NCBI GenBank assembly: GCA_905147135.1
Contig: LR990041.1
Span: forward strand, 11,159,907-11,223,906
Direction of reading: 5' to 3'
Length of the DNA stretch: 64,000 nucleotides
Origin: Blastobasis lacticolella
Lineage: Eukaryota > Arthropoda > Insecta > Lepidoptera > Blastobasidae
Positions 36,229 through 49,600 of this stretch are shown in pieces (position 1 is the stretch's first letter; each line of letters opens with the position of its first letter). Both the position numbers and the translations under genes were made by a program. The notes beneath the pieces were generated by a model that was not told where the DNA came from, searched no databases, and was given only the letters and a program-made list of their open reading frames with translations.

Positions 36229-37400
36229 TGTAGCGTAGCGAGGGGGCGGCGAGCGCTTCCTGTTATATGTAGCTTTTGTCTCATTCCACGGAGGGGCACC
36301 CCCGTCTCGAGTGATCTGTGATATCACGTATGTATATGAATTGTTTACTGTTTTGTTCCGTGTCATGTTTTCCTATGGTATCGATTATTGAAATCTTTAA
36401 ATGATTTAATAATTATTGCTATTATGTAGTCCTTATGATGTACTATTATAATATTTAAATATTACCGGTTGGCCTGCGGTTTCGTTAAAAAGAAGTCGGA
36501 GTAGGTAGATTTGGGAAATATATTCATGAATTATAATTACTTACTATATCTTATCGGGCAGTATCTAATTTTATCTCGGGGAGTTTGTACAGTCGATTTT
36601 TTTTATTATTATATAAATCTAAATGTTGTCATTCCTAAGCCTAGCGTAAGGACAGACTGTAATGTGACTATTATAAAACGAGTGAGAGCTTGGAACGACT
36701 GTAGCAAGGCTGTGAAAAAAGTGTGGCTGATGTTTCTCATTTAGGCGCAAGATGTAAGTGATTTAGTAAATGGTTCACATGGTAATTTTACTTTCTTTGC
36801 GTCGACATATACATACATATATGTAATAAGTACTGTTAATATAGAATTCTTGTTGTACTTCGTCCAAACGTCCAGTGCTGTACGTCCCGAAGCGGAAACA
36901 CACGACTGCCGTTAAGAAATGAGGATTAGTTGGATTTATAGCGTATTTGTAATGATTTCACATGGCAGAGCTCTGTAACAAATAGTAGGAGACTGATTTT
37001 GTATAAATTTAAAACATAGTGATATGCTTACCAATGTACGAGCATTGCAAACGACATCTTTACCATTACGTTTTTTCCATATTTAAGTTTATTTGTAAAT
37101 AAATATTGCCTACTAAAATGTTTTAAATCTAAATGTTAGTATTTCGAAAATATTCCATTTCTTGTATGTAGTATATGACTGTAATTTATGTAAATTAAGA
37201 ATAGCTAAATGTTAAACTATCAAATATTAAGTCAACTGTTTATTGTACAGCTTTCATCACGCTAAACTAGAAATTGTAAATTATTAAGGCCACTACCTAC
37301 CTATTATTAAGATACTCATTATCTAGTTGACTTGAATCTAGTTGATGATTTATGTATGTAAAGTTGTACAGAAATCATATCATTATATACAAATTATTCA
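36229..37400 (+). other. Probable 3' untranslated region of terminal exon B
   Basis: AT-rich sequence without coding signal between the TAG and the polyadenylation signals at 37098 and 37401. The length fits an insect 3' UTR. Confidence 0.5.
37098..37103 (+). terminator. Polyadenylation signal AATAAA (proximal)
   Basis: AATAAA about 870 bases after the stop of terminal exon B. Confidence 0.45.
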
Positions 37401-37406
37401 AATAAA
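37401..37406 (+). terminator. Polyadenylation signal AATAAA (distal)
   Basis: AATAAA followed within 30 bases by T-rich sequence. It faces the kleisin gene's own signal on the other strand. Confidence 0.55.
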
Positions 37407-37430
37407 TTGTTCATATCAATATTTGAAACT

Positions 37431-37436
37431 TTTATT
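37431..37436 (-). terminator. Polyadenylation signal of the kleisin gene
   Basis: TTTATT on the plus strand, read as AATAAA on the minus strand (a second overlapping copy lies at 37435-37440). It is about 155 bases beyond the kleisin stop codon. Confidence 0.55.
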
Positions 37437-37589
37437 TATTTTAACGTATTCATTATATAAATAATTTAAGGTCAAACAATGCACTAAAAGTATGAAGGCT
37501 AGAAATAAAAGGTAACAAATTAGGGATGAATAGGAAAATCTAAAGTAAACATTAATAACTTTTTCTTTAAACTATTTCTAATATATGAA

Positions 37590-37684
37590 TCAATGTTCTG
37601 AAAACATCGGGCCGAGGGCGACGTCTACGATCTCCAATGTGTTAGGATCCTTCGTGATGGTGATGAAGTTATGTTGTTTCAACT
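37590..37684 (-). CDS. Kleisin exon 17 (terminal)
   Basis: Acceptor TCCATTTGTTTCAG, 30 codons plus TGA. It encodes the final strands of the winged helix, [12 protein letters not shown] and I-V-D-V-A-L-G-P. It completes a split Lys codon with exon 16 across a 4.3-kb intron. Confidence 0.85.
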
Positions 37685-40600
37685 CTGAAACAAATGGATT
37701 TCCCATTACCAAATTGAAATCCTATAGTTTGTAAGAATGAATGGATGTTTGTTACTTTTGTTACTTTTTTAGTGGTGTAGTTTTTGCTTTAACATGTGCT
37801 AATTGTCCCACTTATCGTTTCGATACCCAGAAATCAAAATCAGATACGTCAATAGAAGAGCTATGCGCGCGTGACTTTGCCGCCATGTAGTTGATTCACA
37901 TACATGATCCGAGAGTAAACTTTTGCCCATAGTATCTGACAACTTAGAGATACTACGCAGTACTACAGTTATGCAGTGTAGTGGCCGAGGTGACAACATG
38001 ACATGCGTTCTCCATATGATGTCCCACATGGCATTTCTATTTACACTTACACTTGGCACTTCTATTTTGATTTCTATGTGTCTATATAATTTATATGAAA
38101 TACCATAGTTGATCGAAGAGCGTCGGTGGCCAAGGGATTACGGTATCCGATTCGTAAGCGGGTTCAAATCCCACTGTGGCCATGTATGTACCTATGATTA
38201 TTTTCTGAGTTATGTATACATTAGTTGAATACTAACCGATGCCCTTACGGTCAGGTAATACATTGTGATGAAACCTGAGGTCATTGCCATAATCTCCACA
38301 CTTGGCAGGCGGGTTGGAGATCGCAGTGCAGTTGATGTAAATCTACCAAGAAAGATGCTGCTGCCCACCTTTCGGATTTGTCCCTTAGTCGCCTCTTACG
38401 ACACCCACGGGAAGAGATGGGGTGGTGGTATTCTTTGAGGTGGCGGCACCACACACCACAATAACGACAGAGATGACACAGAATAATAACGTATACATAT
38501 ATATTACTGATGACGATATCTACATGCGGGTGTATTATAAATGGTCGCCGCTTAACACGTATAGTCTAGCTCAATATATTGAATGCAGGGCTGACTCCAT
38601 GGAAGTTATAGTTAACTAATCGTATATAAATTTAGATTACAAGGACCACCCTCAGACTTGCTTCCTCTCCTTCCCCATTACCCCCTCTCCATCCACACCT
38701 ACATATTATGTTACAGGGTAAAATACTACATGGTGCTACCACTGGTAGAAAATAAATATCAAACCAGCCTCAAATAGCAAAGCCTGAACCGACAACAATG
38801 CTATGATATCCATTCACACAAGAAACGATAAACATACGTACCCAGTACTAGCTACAAATGTTGAAGAAGAGATGTATACTGAAATGAAGATGTCATTCAC
38901 CCATAAGTAAATCAGATGATGAAACAGCTGGACTGCTAATGATGCTCACAGTACTTGTGCTTGGCGAGGCCGGAGTGCGACGGCACATACGGTATCCACA
39001 ATACATGTGAAATTATAACAACTCAGTACTCACAGTATATGTGCTTGGCGAGGCCGGAGTGCGACGGCACATACGGTATCCACAATACATGTGAAATTAT
39101 AAAAACTCAGAACTCACAGTATATGTGCTTGGCGAGGCCGGAGTGCGACGGCACATACGGTATCCACAATACATGTGAAATTATAACAACTCAGAACTCA
39201 CAGTATATGTGCTTGGCGAGGCCGGAGTGCGACGGCACATACGGTATCCACAATACATGTGAAATTATAACAACTCAGTACTCACAGTATATGTGCTTGG
39301 CGAGGCCGGAGTGCGACGGCACATACGGTATCCACAATACATGTGAAATTATAAAAACTCAGAACTCACAGTATATGTGCTTGGCGAGGCCGGAGTGCGA
39401 CGGCACATACGGTATCCACAATACATGTGAAATTATAACAACTCAGAACTCACAGTATATGTGCTTGGCGAGGCCGGAGTGCGACGGCACATACGGTATC
39501 CACAATACATGTGAAATCATAACAACTTAGTACTCACAGTATCTGTGCTTGGCGAAGCCGGAGTGCGACGGCACATACGGTATCCACAATACATGTGAAA
39601 GTATAACAAATTGGTACCCACTCACCGTATATGTGCTTGGCGAAGCCGGAGTGCGACGGCACATACGGTATCCACAATACGCGTGAATTGAAAGCAAGGT
39701 GGTATTCACTGTATATGTGCTTGGCGAGGCCGGAGTGCGACGGCACATACGGTATCCACAATACATGTGAACTTTTATATCTATTTTACACTCCCACTCA
39801 ATTTTTATTCTCGTTTCCCTAAAAACATAAAGTTGAAATCTACGTACCACACAAAATTAGAACCATTCATAACTATTACTGTATAATCTAAGTACAAGAA
39901 ACACCCCCTAAAGTCACAACTATCATACAGTACAAGAAAGTTATTAAGTATTTATTACAAATAAAAAAAAAACACCCCTCACAACTATCATACAGTACAA
40001 GACAGTTACTAACTAATTATTACACCTGCACCAAGCCAAGACCAAGCAAAATACATAGGCGAGTACTCGTACTTACATTTATTTCTCACACCTACAGATA
40101 AAAGGCTGACCAAAAACAAGCAAATATCAAGTACTCGTCCTATAGCTGATGTCGCTCAGGGCACTACGAAGAACCCACGGCGTGACCCCCGCAGTCAACG
40201 AGTTCACCCAGGCAAACACCGCGACTTCCGTGTCGGCGAAATACACCGCGACAGCGGAGTACATTGTTTGCGCCGAACAGTATTTACACCAAGCAACTCC
40301 AGCTCTACAAACCAAGCCACGAACGTACTCATAACACTGTACTGTCCCCGAAAATCATGATAAATCGTAGTATATAGCGTCGCCGCTGCGCGCGGTCCGC
40401 AAAACCACTGATAGTATGTACACTAACTCTACCTGTATGTGTTCATAATGAGTTACATAAGACAATAATAAACGTTACATATATCACATTAGTACTCTAA
40501 ATGGTAAACTACACGTAGGCATACCTACTATTAATTTTAATTCCTCTATTTAGATACTTAATTTCTTTTTTTGTCTCTTTTTTCCTTTTGTTACATAAAT

Positions 40601-43600
40601 TGTATTTGCGTATTGTATAATATATAATTTAGGTGTACTACACTAAGGATATCGGAAAACAACTAAATTATCTTAGTTTGTGCATATAACTAAGTATGTA
40701 CCTCTGTAATGTCCAATAAATTAATGTAAGTCAGCTCGACTGCAACTTGTACAACGATTGCTTACTACATGTACTTAGTGACTTTTATATAGTTATTATA
40801 ATAATAGCACTAATTGTATGAGGGCATACAAAACGTTCGAATGGCCGAATCGCAACGAAATGGGGACATTCCGGGATCAGGAAGGCCGTCTGTTAGCAGT
40901 ATGGTATCAAACCATCATAGTTCGGTTCAAACGACACAGATGACGCTATCTTGTGAAACGGACTCACGTAGGAGTCACGTGGTCGCGGGCCGGCCGGGCC
41001 CTGCGCTGAAAAGCAAGGGCGAGACATTCGAACGTTAGCTGTCAGTGAACCGAGGGGTTGTATCACCAGACAACCAATTCTTATTTAGCCTTACTATTTC
41101 TTACGTTAATTGTTTTATCATAAGTTTATTATCATTAAGTTTGCCAAAGCCCAAGTTAATAATATACCGATTTAAGTAACACATGGTTTGTATATATTTC
41201 TGATCCTAACATACTGTGCGATGAAATCCGTCGGGAGCCGGCGTATGCAAGAGGCACAGAGACGACCGTATGTCCACCAGTGTACGTCAGTGATTACTAG
41301 ACAGGAATTTGACAATCGTGATCGCCATCTCATCTGAGCGAGTGATGGGAAACGACTATGCGACTGAATATGGAGCATGCCTAGCTATTTACCAGCATTG
41401 GAGGTGCTCGGATTATAATGTTCCTTTTGATCTCCGTATTTCCAGCCTTTCGCTCCATTTTTGTACTACTGGGATTAGTTCCATAGAACTGTTACATTTA
41501 TTTAGAACTAGTGGACCTGGCGCGACTTCGTTCACGTACACATAGTTTATCCCTACGTACCCGTTATTCTTACTTATAAACCTTCTAGAATTACTTTATA
41601 CATAGTTGAAAACCACATTAAAATCCGTTGCGTAGTTTAAAAGATCTAAGCGTACATATATACATAGGAACAGACGAAGCGACTTTGTTTTATACCACTA
41701 GTTTACATAAGTATAATACGTAAATCGAGGTGTACTTGGCAAGGAAGTGAAGCAAGCAGCGACTGTGCGCGGATTTTTGTCCTAGTAGTTCCATGGACCT
41801 ATTACACTTATTTTGGAATACTGAATTTACTACCACTTGTTAATAAACTTGTACATAAGTAAGTGCAGTCTTTCTCAGCAAGAAGTGAAGCAGGCGGAGA
41901 CTGTGCGTGAACTTTTGTCCCAGTACTTCTTGTATCTGTTACATTTATTTTTATGATGAATTTGTCCTATGACATAAGTATGATACGCAAGTGCAGTCTT
42001 ACTCAGCAAGGAAGTGAAGCAAGCGGCGGCGGCCCGCGCGCCCAGTCCCCTTGGCGGCGGCGGCCGCAGTACGGACCGCACGGTCACGCGACGCGAGGAC
42101 CGCACGAGACGGAGAACCTTCACCATCGCGCCTTCCACGCCCCACTGCGAACTGGGGACAGGAATTGGGGTGCAGATTTCTCGATTACGTCTGTACCTAC
42201 TAATAATACGTCTAAAGCGATGTCAACATCATCAACGGCCAGACAGCTTTAGGCGCTATCCTAATTGGCAACGGTCGTGCGACAGGCAATTTGTGGTCTC
42301 TTATTAGTCGGGCAACCGTTGGCAAATATGGCAGCACCTTAGTTCAATTTCTTTCAGTCAGACTTGATTCAAGCTATTTGTGGAAAATATGGATTCAACG
42401 ATTCCTCCCGTAACTGATATTTTTAATTAAGTACTAATAATTATTTTTACTATCCCTTCACGAAATCAACAATATTCAAAATTTTTAATGGGAGGTTTTC
42501 CTACAGCTGATTAAATAGTTCAAATAATTGTCAAGATGACGTTCATTAGTCACGATTCTCAAAAATAAATGAATTCGAGACCGTTACATGACTTACACGT
42601 ATAAAAACGTAGACGTTTTGCGCTTTCTTCGCAGAAAATATACTAAAATTAAGTAATTTTTCATGAATACCTTTCCAAGTAACTTCGGTTACCAAATTCA
42701 ATACATGGAATCCTGTCTAAGCAACGCCATCTTGTGAGGCATGCCGAACTGAAAATCGCCCATTGCAACCACTATCAATCTGCTGAATTTTATTTTGCTT
42801 AATTCATTAATTTTAAAAAGCCTTACCGTATATATCTCTGCGTGTCTGTCGACGTGACTGAGTCGCCGAGTGACACTTTGGTCCGGTCGAGGCTGCCCAG
42901 CGGGGTCTCGGAGGTCTCGCTGGGGGCGCAGGGCCGCGGGGCCTCTGACGAATCCTTCAATATAATAAATAAAATTAATTTATTTCAGACTAGTGGACCC
43001 TGCGCGACGTCGTTCGCGTGGCGTTTAACCCCTACCCTAACACACCCTACACTTAGATACCTACCCTACCCCTACTTACCCTTTTTTCTTTCATACAAAC
43101 CATGCCCTGACAATTACAAACACAACAAAAGATTATTAGTTAAATTGGTACATGCAGGCCAAATTGTTGAAGTTATACGCGAACATGGATGAATGGAACT
43201 TTAGTGTTATATTATTGCAATTTTCCTATTTAAATCTATTTTTTTGGAGATAAATACATTTTATGCCTATGTTTTCTATTGGTGAATTTTTTATATCAGT
43301 TAAGTATTTTTTGAGCCTATCTATTACAAACCGACAAACAATCAAATCTTTCTTCTTAATAATACTCGTATTAGTATAGTATAGATGGATCGAATAAATT
43401 TTTTTGAAAAATTTCACCCACAACATCTAGATCGGAGTTTCTCTAATAGGTTCAGAAATGCTCGTAGCGGCACTAAGGTCAACAACATAGACTCCACTAG
43501 TCGCAAAACTGTGACAATGAACAGGCCATAGCTCCACGTACCGGCAGTAGCGTGGGACGGCTCTACGAGATGGACAACATCGTGAAGATCGTAGGCAGCC

Positions 43601-46600
43601 GATGGATGCAAGAGACACAAATTCGATCGGTGTGGAAGATGTGGGGTGAGGCCTGTGTTCAGCAATGGACGTCCTGCGGCTGAGATGATGATGATATTGA
43701 CGCCTGGCATCCAACTAAAGTAAGGGCATCGCGGGCCTTTGTACCACACCGCGCACTCCCGAAGTCTTTTCTTTGTACTATAACTTAGTATTCTGTGGTT
43801 TAACTTGGGGTTCATCTACACACTTTCCGACCGCTTTCTTTCAGGTGGACCGTCTGACTGTGTCAAATAATAAATTATCAATATCACCAATTCTCCAATC
43901 ACCTTGGCTCCCGGGGCCTTCTCTCTCTGGCTCTGGGTCTCCCGACTCTCCCGCGGTAAGTCAGCCAAGCCAGCCTCTTGCAGCATAGCTGACACCGAGC
44001 GCACACCGGACGCCCGTTGCGAACACGGCGGAGGCACGTTTTCTTTGTCCAGATCTGGGAATTGATGTGGGTTGTTGTATTAGTATCTAATAATAACAAA
44101 ATAATTTAAAAAATATTATCTCACATAGTGTTATAGGTTACAAATTTAAGATTGCGATACCCTGAACTAGACTTGTGAGCCTAAACTAGACTTTCGTCTG
44201 TATCTTAAGTGTCCAGAACCCAACCATTATAGGAAGGACCTACCTATAATACGTAACGTGAGTAGTGGACTTTAGTGTTAAGATTCTGTGAAACTGCGTT
44301 CCCAGAGGTTAATACTTTATATCCTGAAGGTAGGAGTAAATTAAACACACAAACGTCCAACGATACGTTACAATGCAGAAAAAGACTCGATAATAATGAT
44401 CGTGAGGGGCGTTAGTGTGTTTTCTTTAGTAGTTTCGCTGATTGTAAAGTAGTTTAAAATTGTCAAACATACCTAATGTTTGCTCTTCTATTTCATTTTG
44501 TTTTTTACTCTGTTCTTCTAATTCTTTTTGTTTTTGATTTTGCGACTCTCTGAAACTTGTGTAGCCGCTCAATCTTGGTCGCTTTGGCTAGAACAATAAA
44601 GTAAAGCAAATCCTGTGTTACTAATACCAAACATTTGTATAACAATTACAAATTAAACATAAAAATTTAACCACGTTTTTAAAAGTTTAAAATAATTTTT
44701 ATACAGATTTTTAAACGTATACAAACTTGTAAGATTTTAAACGAAAAACGTGCGGCTCCCCACGTTTAGGAATCTCTACTACTTGTTTAGACAAATCTAA
44801 CCAGCCCAAACTCGATGGGGTTACATTGTTTTATTCCAGAGTTCCTATGGGCACCTTTCGGCTGTATCATCAGACCCTAGACACCATCACTCATCACCAT
44901 CAGAGTACTTGTCAAGAGGAATCTACGGAGCCCAAACTCGATAGGGTTGCATTATTTTATTACAGATTTCCTGTGGATACCTTCTGACTCCATCATAAGA
45001 TCAGCTCAATGACACCATAATAATGCCGTGTCACCCAGTTCTGAGCTATGTTAAAAGTTCAAGTATCTAGCTTATCGGGAAGTTAGTATAAAGTCGACTG
45101 TAAAAGCACCGAACAAACAAACGGACAAAAAGCGACCTAATAAAAACGTGGTAACAAAAAGAGTTCTCCCAGCTTCCACTAACAATTTACCATCCCAGAA
45201 ATTTAATTGACCTGTCTTCACCTAAGCCTATGTATGACATTTAGCGGTCTTGCTGGTGCCTGACAATAAATAAATTATAAGCGTCGAAAGACAATCAAAC
45301 TTACAGATTTTTCGTAATCGCTGGCTCGCTTTTGCGCTTGCGAGAGTGTTTCCAGCTTCTGCGTGGGCAGGTCATGCCAATCCTGCTGTTCTGCCACGAT
45401 AACTTGCTGCATTTCCGTAGGCTCTAGATTCATGTCTATTTGTTCCCTTATAGCGCTGACTTCCAATGCTCCTTCATCTGTGGCCATAGCGGATTGGATG
45501 TTGGCAATTTCTGTCTGGTTTTGTAGATCTATCTCCATGTCTGGCGGCTGCACTACTATCGCGGGTGGCTCCACTGGCTCTACCACTTCTATTATCCTCT
45601 CTAGAGTTTGTCCTGTTTGCTGATGTGGCGGTCGTCTTGCCATTATTTGCTGAAAGTACAAAATATATCGTCATTTTCTTTTGTTGAATTTTGGTGAAAA
45701 CTGCTATACTCTATTTTTTAACTATAAAGTACTGGGATAACGTTCGCCTTTCTCATTGGCTACAAGCCGCCGTTCACATCAACCACCAATTAATCCACGT
45801 CGTGAAAGCCGCCTTAGCGTTAATTTGAATGAACCAATGAGGATGTCGTTTTCAGCCTTAGTACTTTATAGTTACAAATTTGAGTAGGTATAGTTTGTCA
45901 TAGAACTGGCGATCCGGCCCGGATTCGCACGGGTTTGATTGGCATCTTTTTACTAAAATACGTATGTACTATACCAACATATAAACCTTTCAGAATAAAT
46001 TATATGATTATGAAAACCGCTTCAAAATCCGTTGTGTGGTTTTTGGAGGAGTTAGTGGAAATACATACAGACAGTCGCAGAAAGCGACTTTATACCTACT
46101 ATGTTTTAGGAGTAAGAATGTAGTTGACTAACATTTGCGCTTTTCTAACTCTCTATAACAGCAAACTCTTTGGACACTGCCTACCTTTTCGAATGAAGGA
46201 TGCAACTGGTTCCAAATAGTGTCTACCTGCTTTTCCAACATTTTCACTTTCGTTTTCATTTCACTATAACACTTCACTAAAATTTCTAAGCAGTCCCACG
46301 TGTCAGAAGTACTTATAGATACCTCGTCACTATCCATTTGTCTAATTTTATTCGTAAAAACTTTAAACTTCTGTGTATTAAAATAATGGAACTACCCCGG
46401 TTTCAGAATTTTATACAACTACCTTCTAATCACTTTGATATAGTATTGACATTATTTTTATAATATTGTGTTTGCGTGTGATATGGTCTCGACGGTATTG
46501 TGACAATATACTGACGTGTTTGTGGGCATCTAATCAAAACTATTGATATTTTCTTTGGATGACATTCAAAACTACCGTCTTTTATTTTTATTTTGTAAAC

Positions 46601-49600
46601 ACGGTATAAAATTATTATTTTGACTTCAACGTACTTCGCTTATGCGCTTATTACACATTCCTAAATTCAGTGACTGAATTCAGATACAAAAAGCGTGAGA
46701 GCAAATCAGAGTGGAATGTATTGCTCATAGAATAAGGTTCATTTTTGTATCTCGGATTTTTGGAAAGCGGAGCGATGCGTAACTTAATATAAGTGAATAT
46801 GTAATAAGCGCATTATCCTAAATTAATATTCTTGCCTACTATTACGCATATTACATATTATAATATATCGATGCATATAATCTAATTAGGCCTTATTATG
46901 ACTTCAGCTCAAAGATTTTAACATATACACGGAGGTTTGTCCTATCTGTTTGTTATGAAATCAGCGGCAGTAATTTTGGCGCCCAACAAGAACATTTTTG
47001 GCGCCCAACGAGTTAACTTTTGGCGTCTAACTTAGTCTTTCTTTACCTACTATCAAAGATTTCTATAATGACTATTATTGAGTTCTATTTGCCTATTATT
47101 TAAGTTTGTATGTTTTAGGGGGATAGACAAAAGTCTCTGGGACTGGAAAGGATCCGTTTGCCAAATCTTTTCAATTACGTTATAGATTATAAGAAAATAT
47201 TATGAAAGTTTTCATACCAGAAAATACCACAAGGATATGTAAATCATCGGGCACTAATAGTGGCGTTAACATTCACCAGCATGGATAGTCAATACAGTTT
47301 GTGAGGTTACGCCTCCCACGTGGCTAAACATGTTTCAGATTTATTCGAAGCCGTATAAACGTCGAACTAAGAAGATGTACCTAATACAACTTAATTTGGT
47401 ATCATCAGGTACCTATTTCAACTGGTGGGGATATCTCTACTGGAAACCCTGAGTTCACATACTGGTATGAAAACCCTGAGTTCAAAAGATTTTCTACTGA
47501 ACGTTTAAAGGGAGAAGGCCATAACATATACCTACATGTTCCACTTAGCGTTACCACTAGGCGCGTGAAAGATTCGTAACTTACCTCCAGTTCCCTATCA
47601 TCGACAGGCATAGCGCGTCCAGGACGCAGATTCCTAACGAAGAGCCAGTTCAGAGGCAATCCGATCCTGCCCAGGGCCCGCGGGCCGCAGCAAGCCGCTC
47701 TCTCGCGAAGGGCCTCCCAAGGTACGCGATTGTCCGCTATGTCGTCTGAACTGTCCTGTTTTGAAAAGCTTTCATTGTGATCAGTGGCTTTATGATTTAC
47801 AAACATTTCTTACTTACGGCACAACTACTTGACGCTACTTCCTGACTCTAATCCCTCGGCACCACTAGTTGCCATCATCATCATATCAGCCTGAAGACGC
47901 CCACTGCTTGGCATAGGCCTCCCCAGAGATCCCACAAAGGCCGGTCCTGTGCTTTCCGCATCCAGCAGCAGGTACCACATCCACCAGTTGTGCCGTAGGG
48001 AAATCACAGTATTACGACGTCACGATCTCTGTTGGTCGAGCACCAAAGCATTCATCATCATCTCAGCCGGAGGATGTCTGCTGAACACAGGCCTTCAACA
48101 AACATTCGATGTTTTCGGTAGATGGATCATTCTTGTAAATGATTTTTATTTGGCGATTGTCATCTAGAGTCACTTCATTTATTTACGAGTATATTTACGT
48201 ACTTTTGACATATTTAAATTGTTTACACATAACTGTGTTGCTGGGCTTGACACCCAAGTAGACAATATAAGTACGCTTTTGCTATGAAAACACAATTACC
48301 TCGCATCTGAGTTCGACAGTTATGTTGTCGATCCTTGAACGGAGATACTGCGAGCTGAACTTTATCCTTTTGTCGATTATCAGCTTGGCTTTAGCGCGAC
48401 GTTTCCTTACTATGGCCTGGTCTTGTTCTAATTCCTGAGTAAAATGAACGTACCTTAGTATACTTAATAAAATGAATTTCAAACGTATTAAGTTATTAAG
48501 CAAGTTGCTGTTACAAGAATGATAAAAAGAACTAAAGTAGTAGGTACATAAGTAATACTTTCATTAATTATTTCCTAAAAATAGTCAACTAAAACGATAC
48601 TACAACGATTCGACAATTTCCGATTGTCCTTTTTTAAATAGATGGTCGCAAACGAGCAGGCGAATCACATGAAGCGATCATGCCGGCCATGAACATTCAC
48701 GACACCAGCGGGGCCGCAAATGCGTTGTTGTGGAGTTAGATGGTCGAACTCCACTTGCTGCTGTGTGCAATATAAACATGACGATATTACAGTGTTTTTT
48801 TAGTTTCAAAATTACCTCAAGTTCAATATCTTCCGGCTCCTGTGCTGCCATGAATGTAGAAGGTTGAGGCTGCTCTGGCACTTGCGGTTCTGCTACTAGA
48901 ATCTCTTCTTCAATAGCTTTGTCGTTTATAGGCCTGTATTTTGAGAAAATATGTGTTGTGTTGAGATGTGGTTCGTCATACATCTTTATATATATAATTC
49001 TTCTGTGAGTGTGTATGTCACTGAACTTCTCTCAAACGACTGGACCGATTTTGATGAAATTTTTTGTGTGTGTTCAAGGGGATCTGGGAATGGTTTAGAT
49101 TCACAATTTTGTAAAAAAAAGTTTGAAATTTTCAAATTAAAGACGTGTAGACAGGACAACGTCTGTCGGGTCCGCTAGTATTATATATATGTATACCTAT
49201 ACCTACTGTAATACCTTGCACGACCAAATTCTAGAATCATGTCATGTTTGGAACTTGACAAAAACCGCAATGACCATCCGGCATCATATTTTGACGACCG
49301 CAGAGTATAAAAACAAAGTGACGACCGCATGAAATGTGTACTTGGTCGCAGATTATCGAAGCGAAAACCTACTTTCCTTTTATTTTCATTTTCTTTTCTT
49401 TTTACACAAACAAAAGTTATGAAGTAACTTTTATTATCACTTTCTTTTATATTTATCTAGAGTAAGTATAGTTAAGCTAAGTGGGTTTACTAACTTTTCA
49501 ATTTCAGTAGGAGCAGGCAATTCAGGAGGCGGGATTTCAGGAATATCAGGGATTTCGGGTATGTCTGTATTAACACTAGTGTTTTAGTACAAGGAAAAAG

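Noticed and set aside
38955..39530. 191-codon open frame over the satellite as a repeat protein gene
   Set aside because: It is explained by a unit length divisible by three. There is no conserved start context or splice support, and it sits in an intron of the opposite strand.
38955..39770. CRISPR array
   Set aside because: Whole 84-bp units are repeated without unique spacers, in a eukaryotic intron.
40968..41005. 38-base splice-bounded segment considered as the exon after kleisin exon 16
   Set aside because: Phase fits, but it encodes a Gly/Pro/Arg stretch that does not continue a winged helix. The exon at 37590-37684 fits phase, motif and stop.
41875..42002. Read-through of kleisin exon 16 to a stop at 41875
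   Set aside because: It would lose the last strands of the winged helix. A proper donor is present and the true terminal exon was found.
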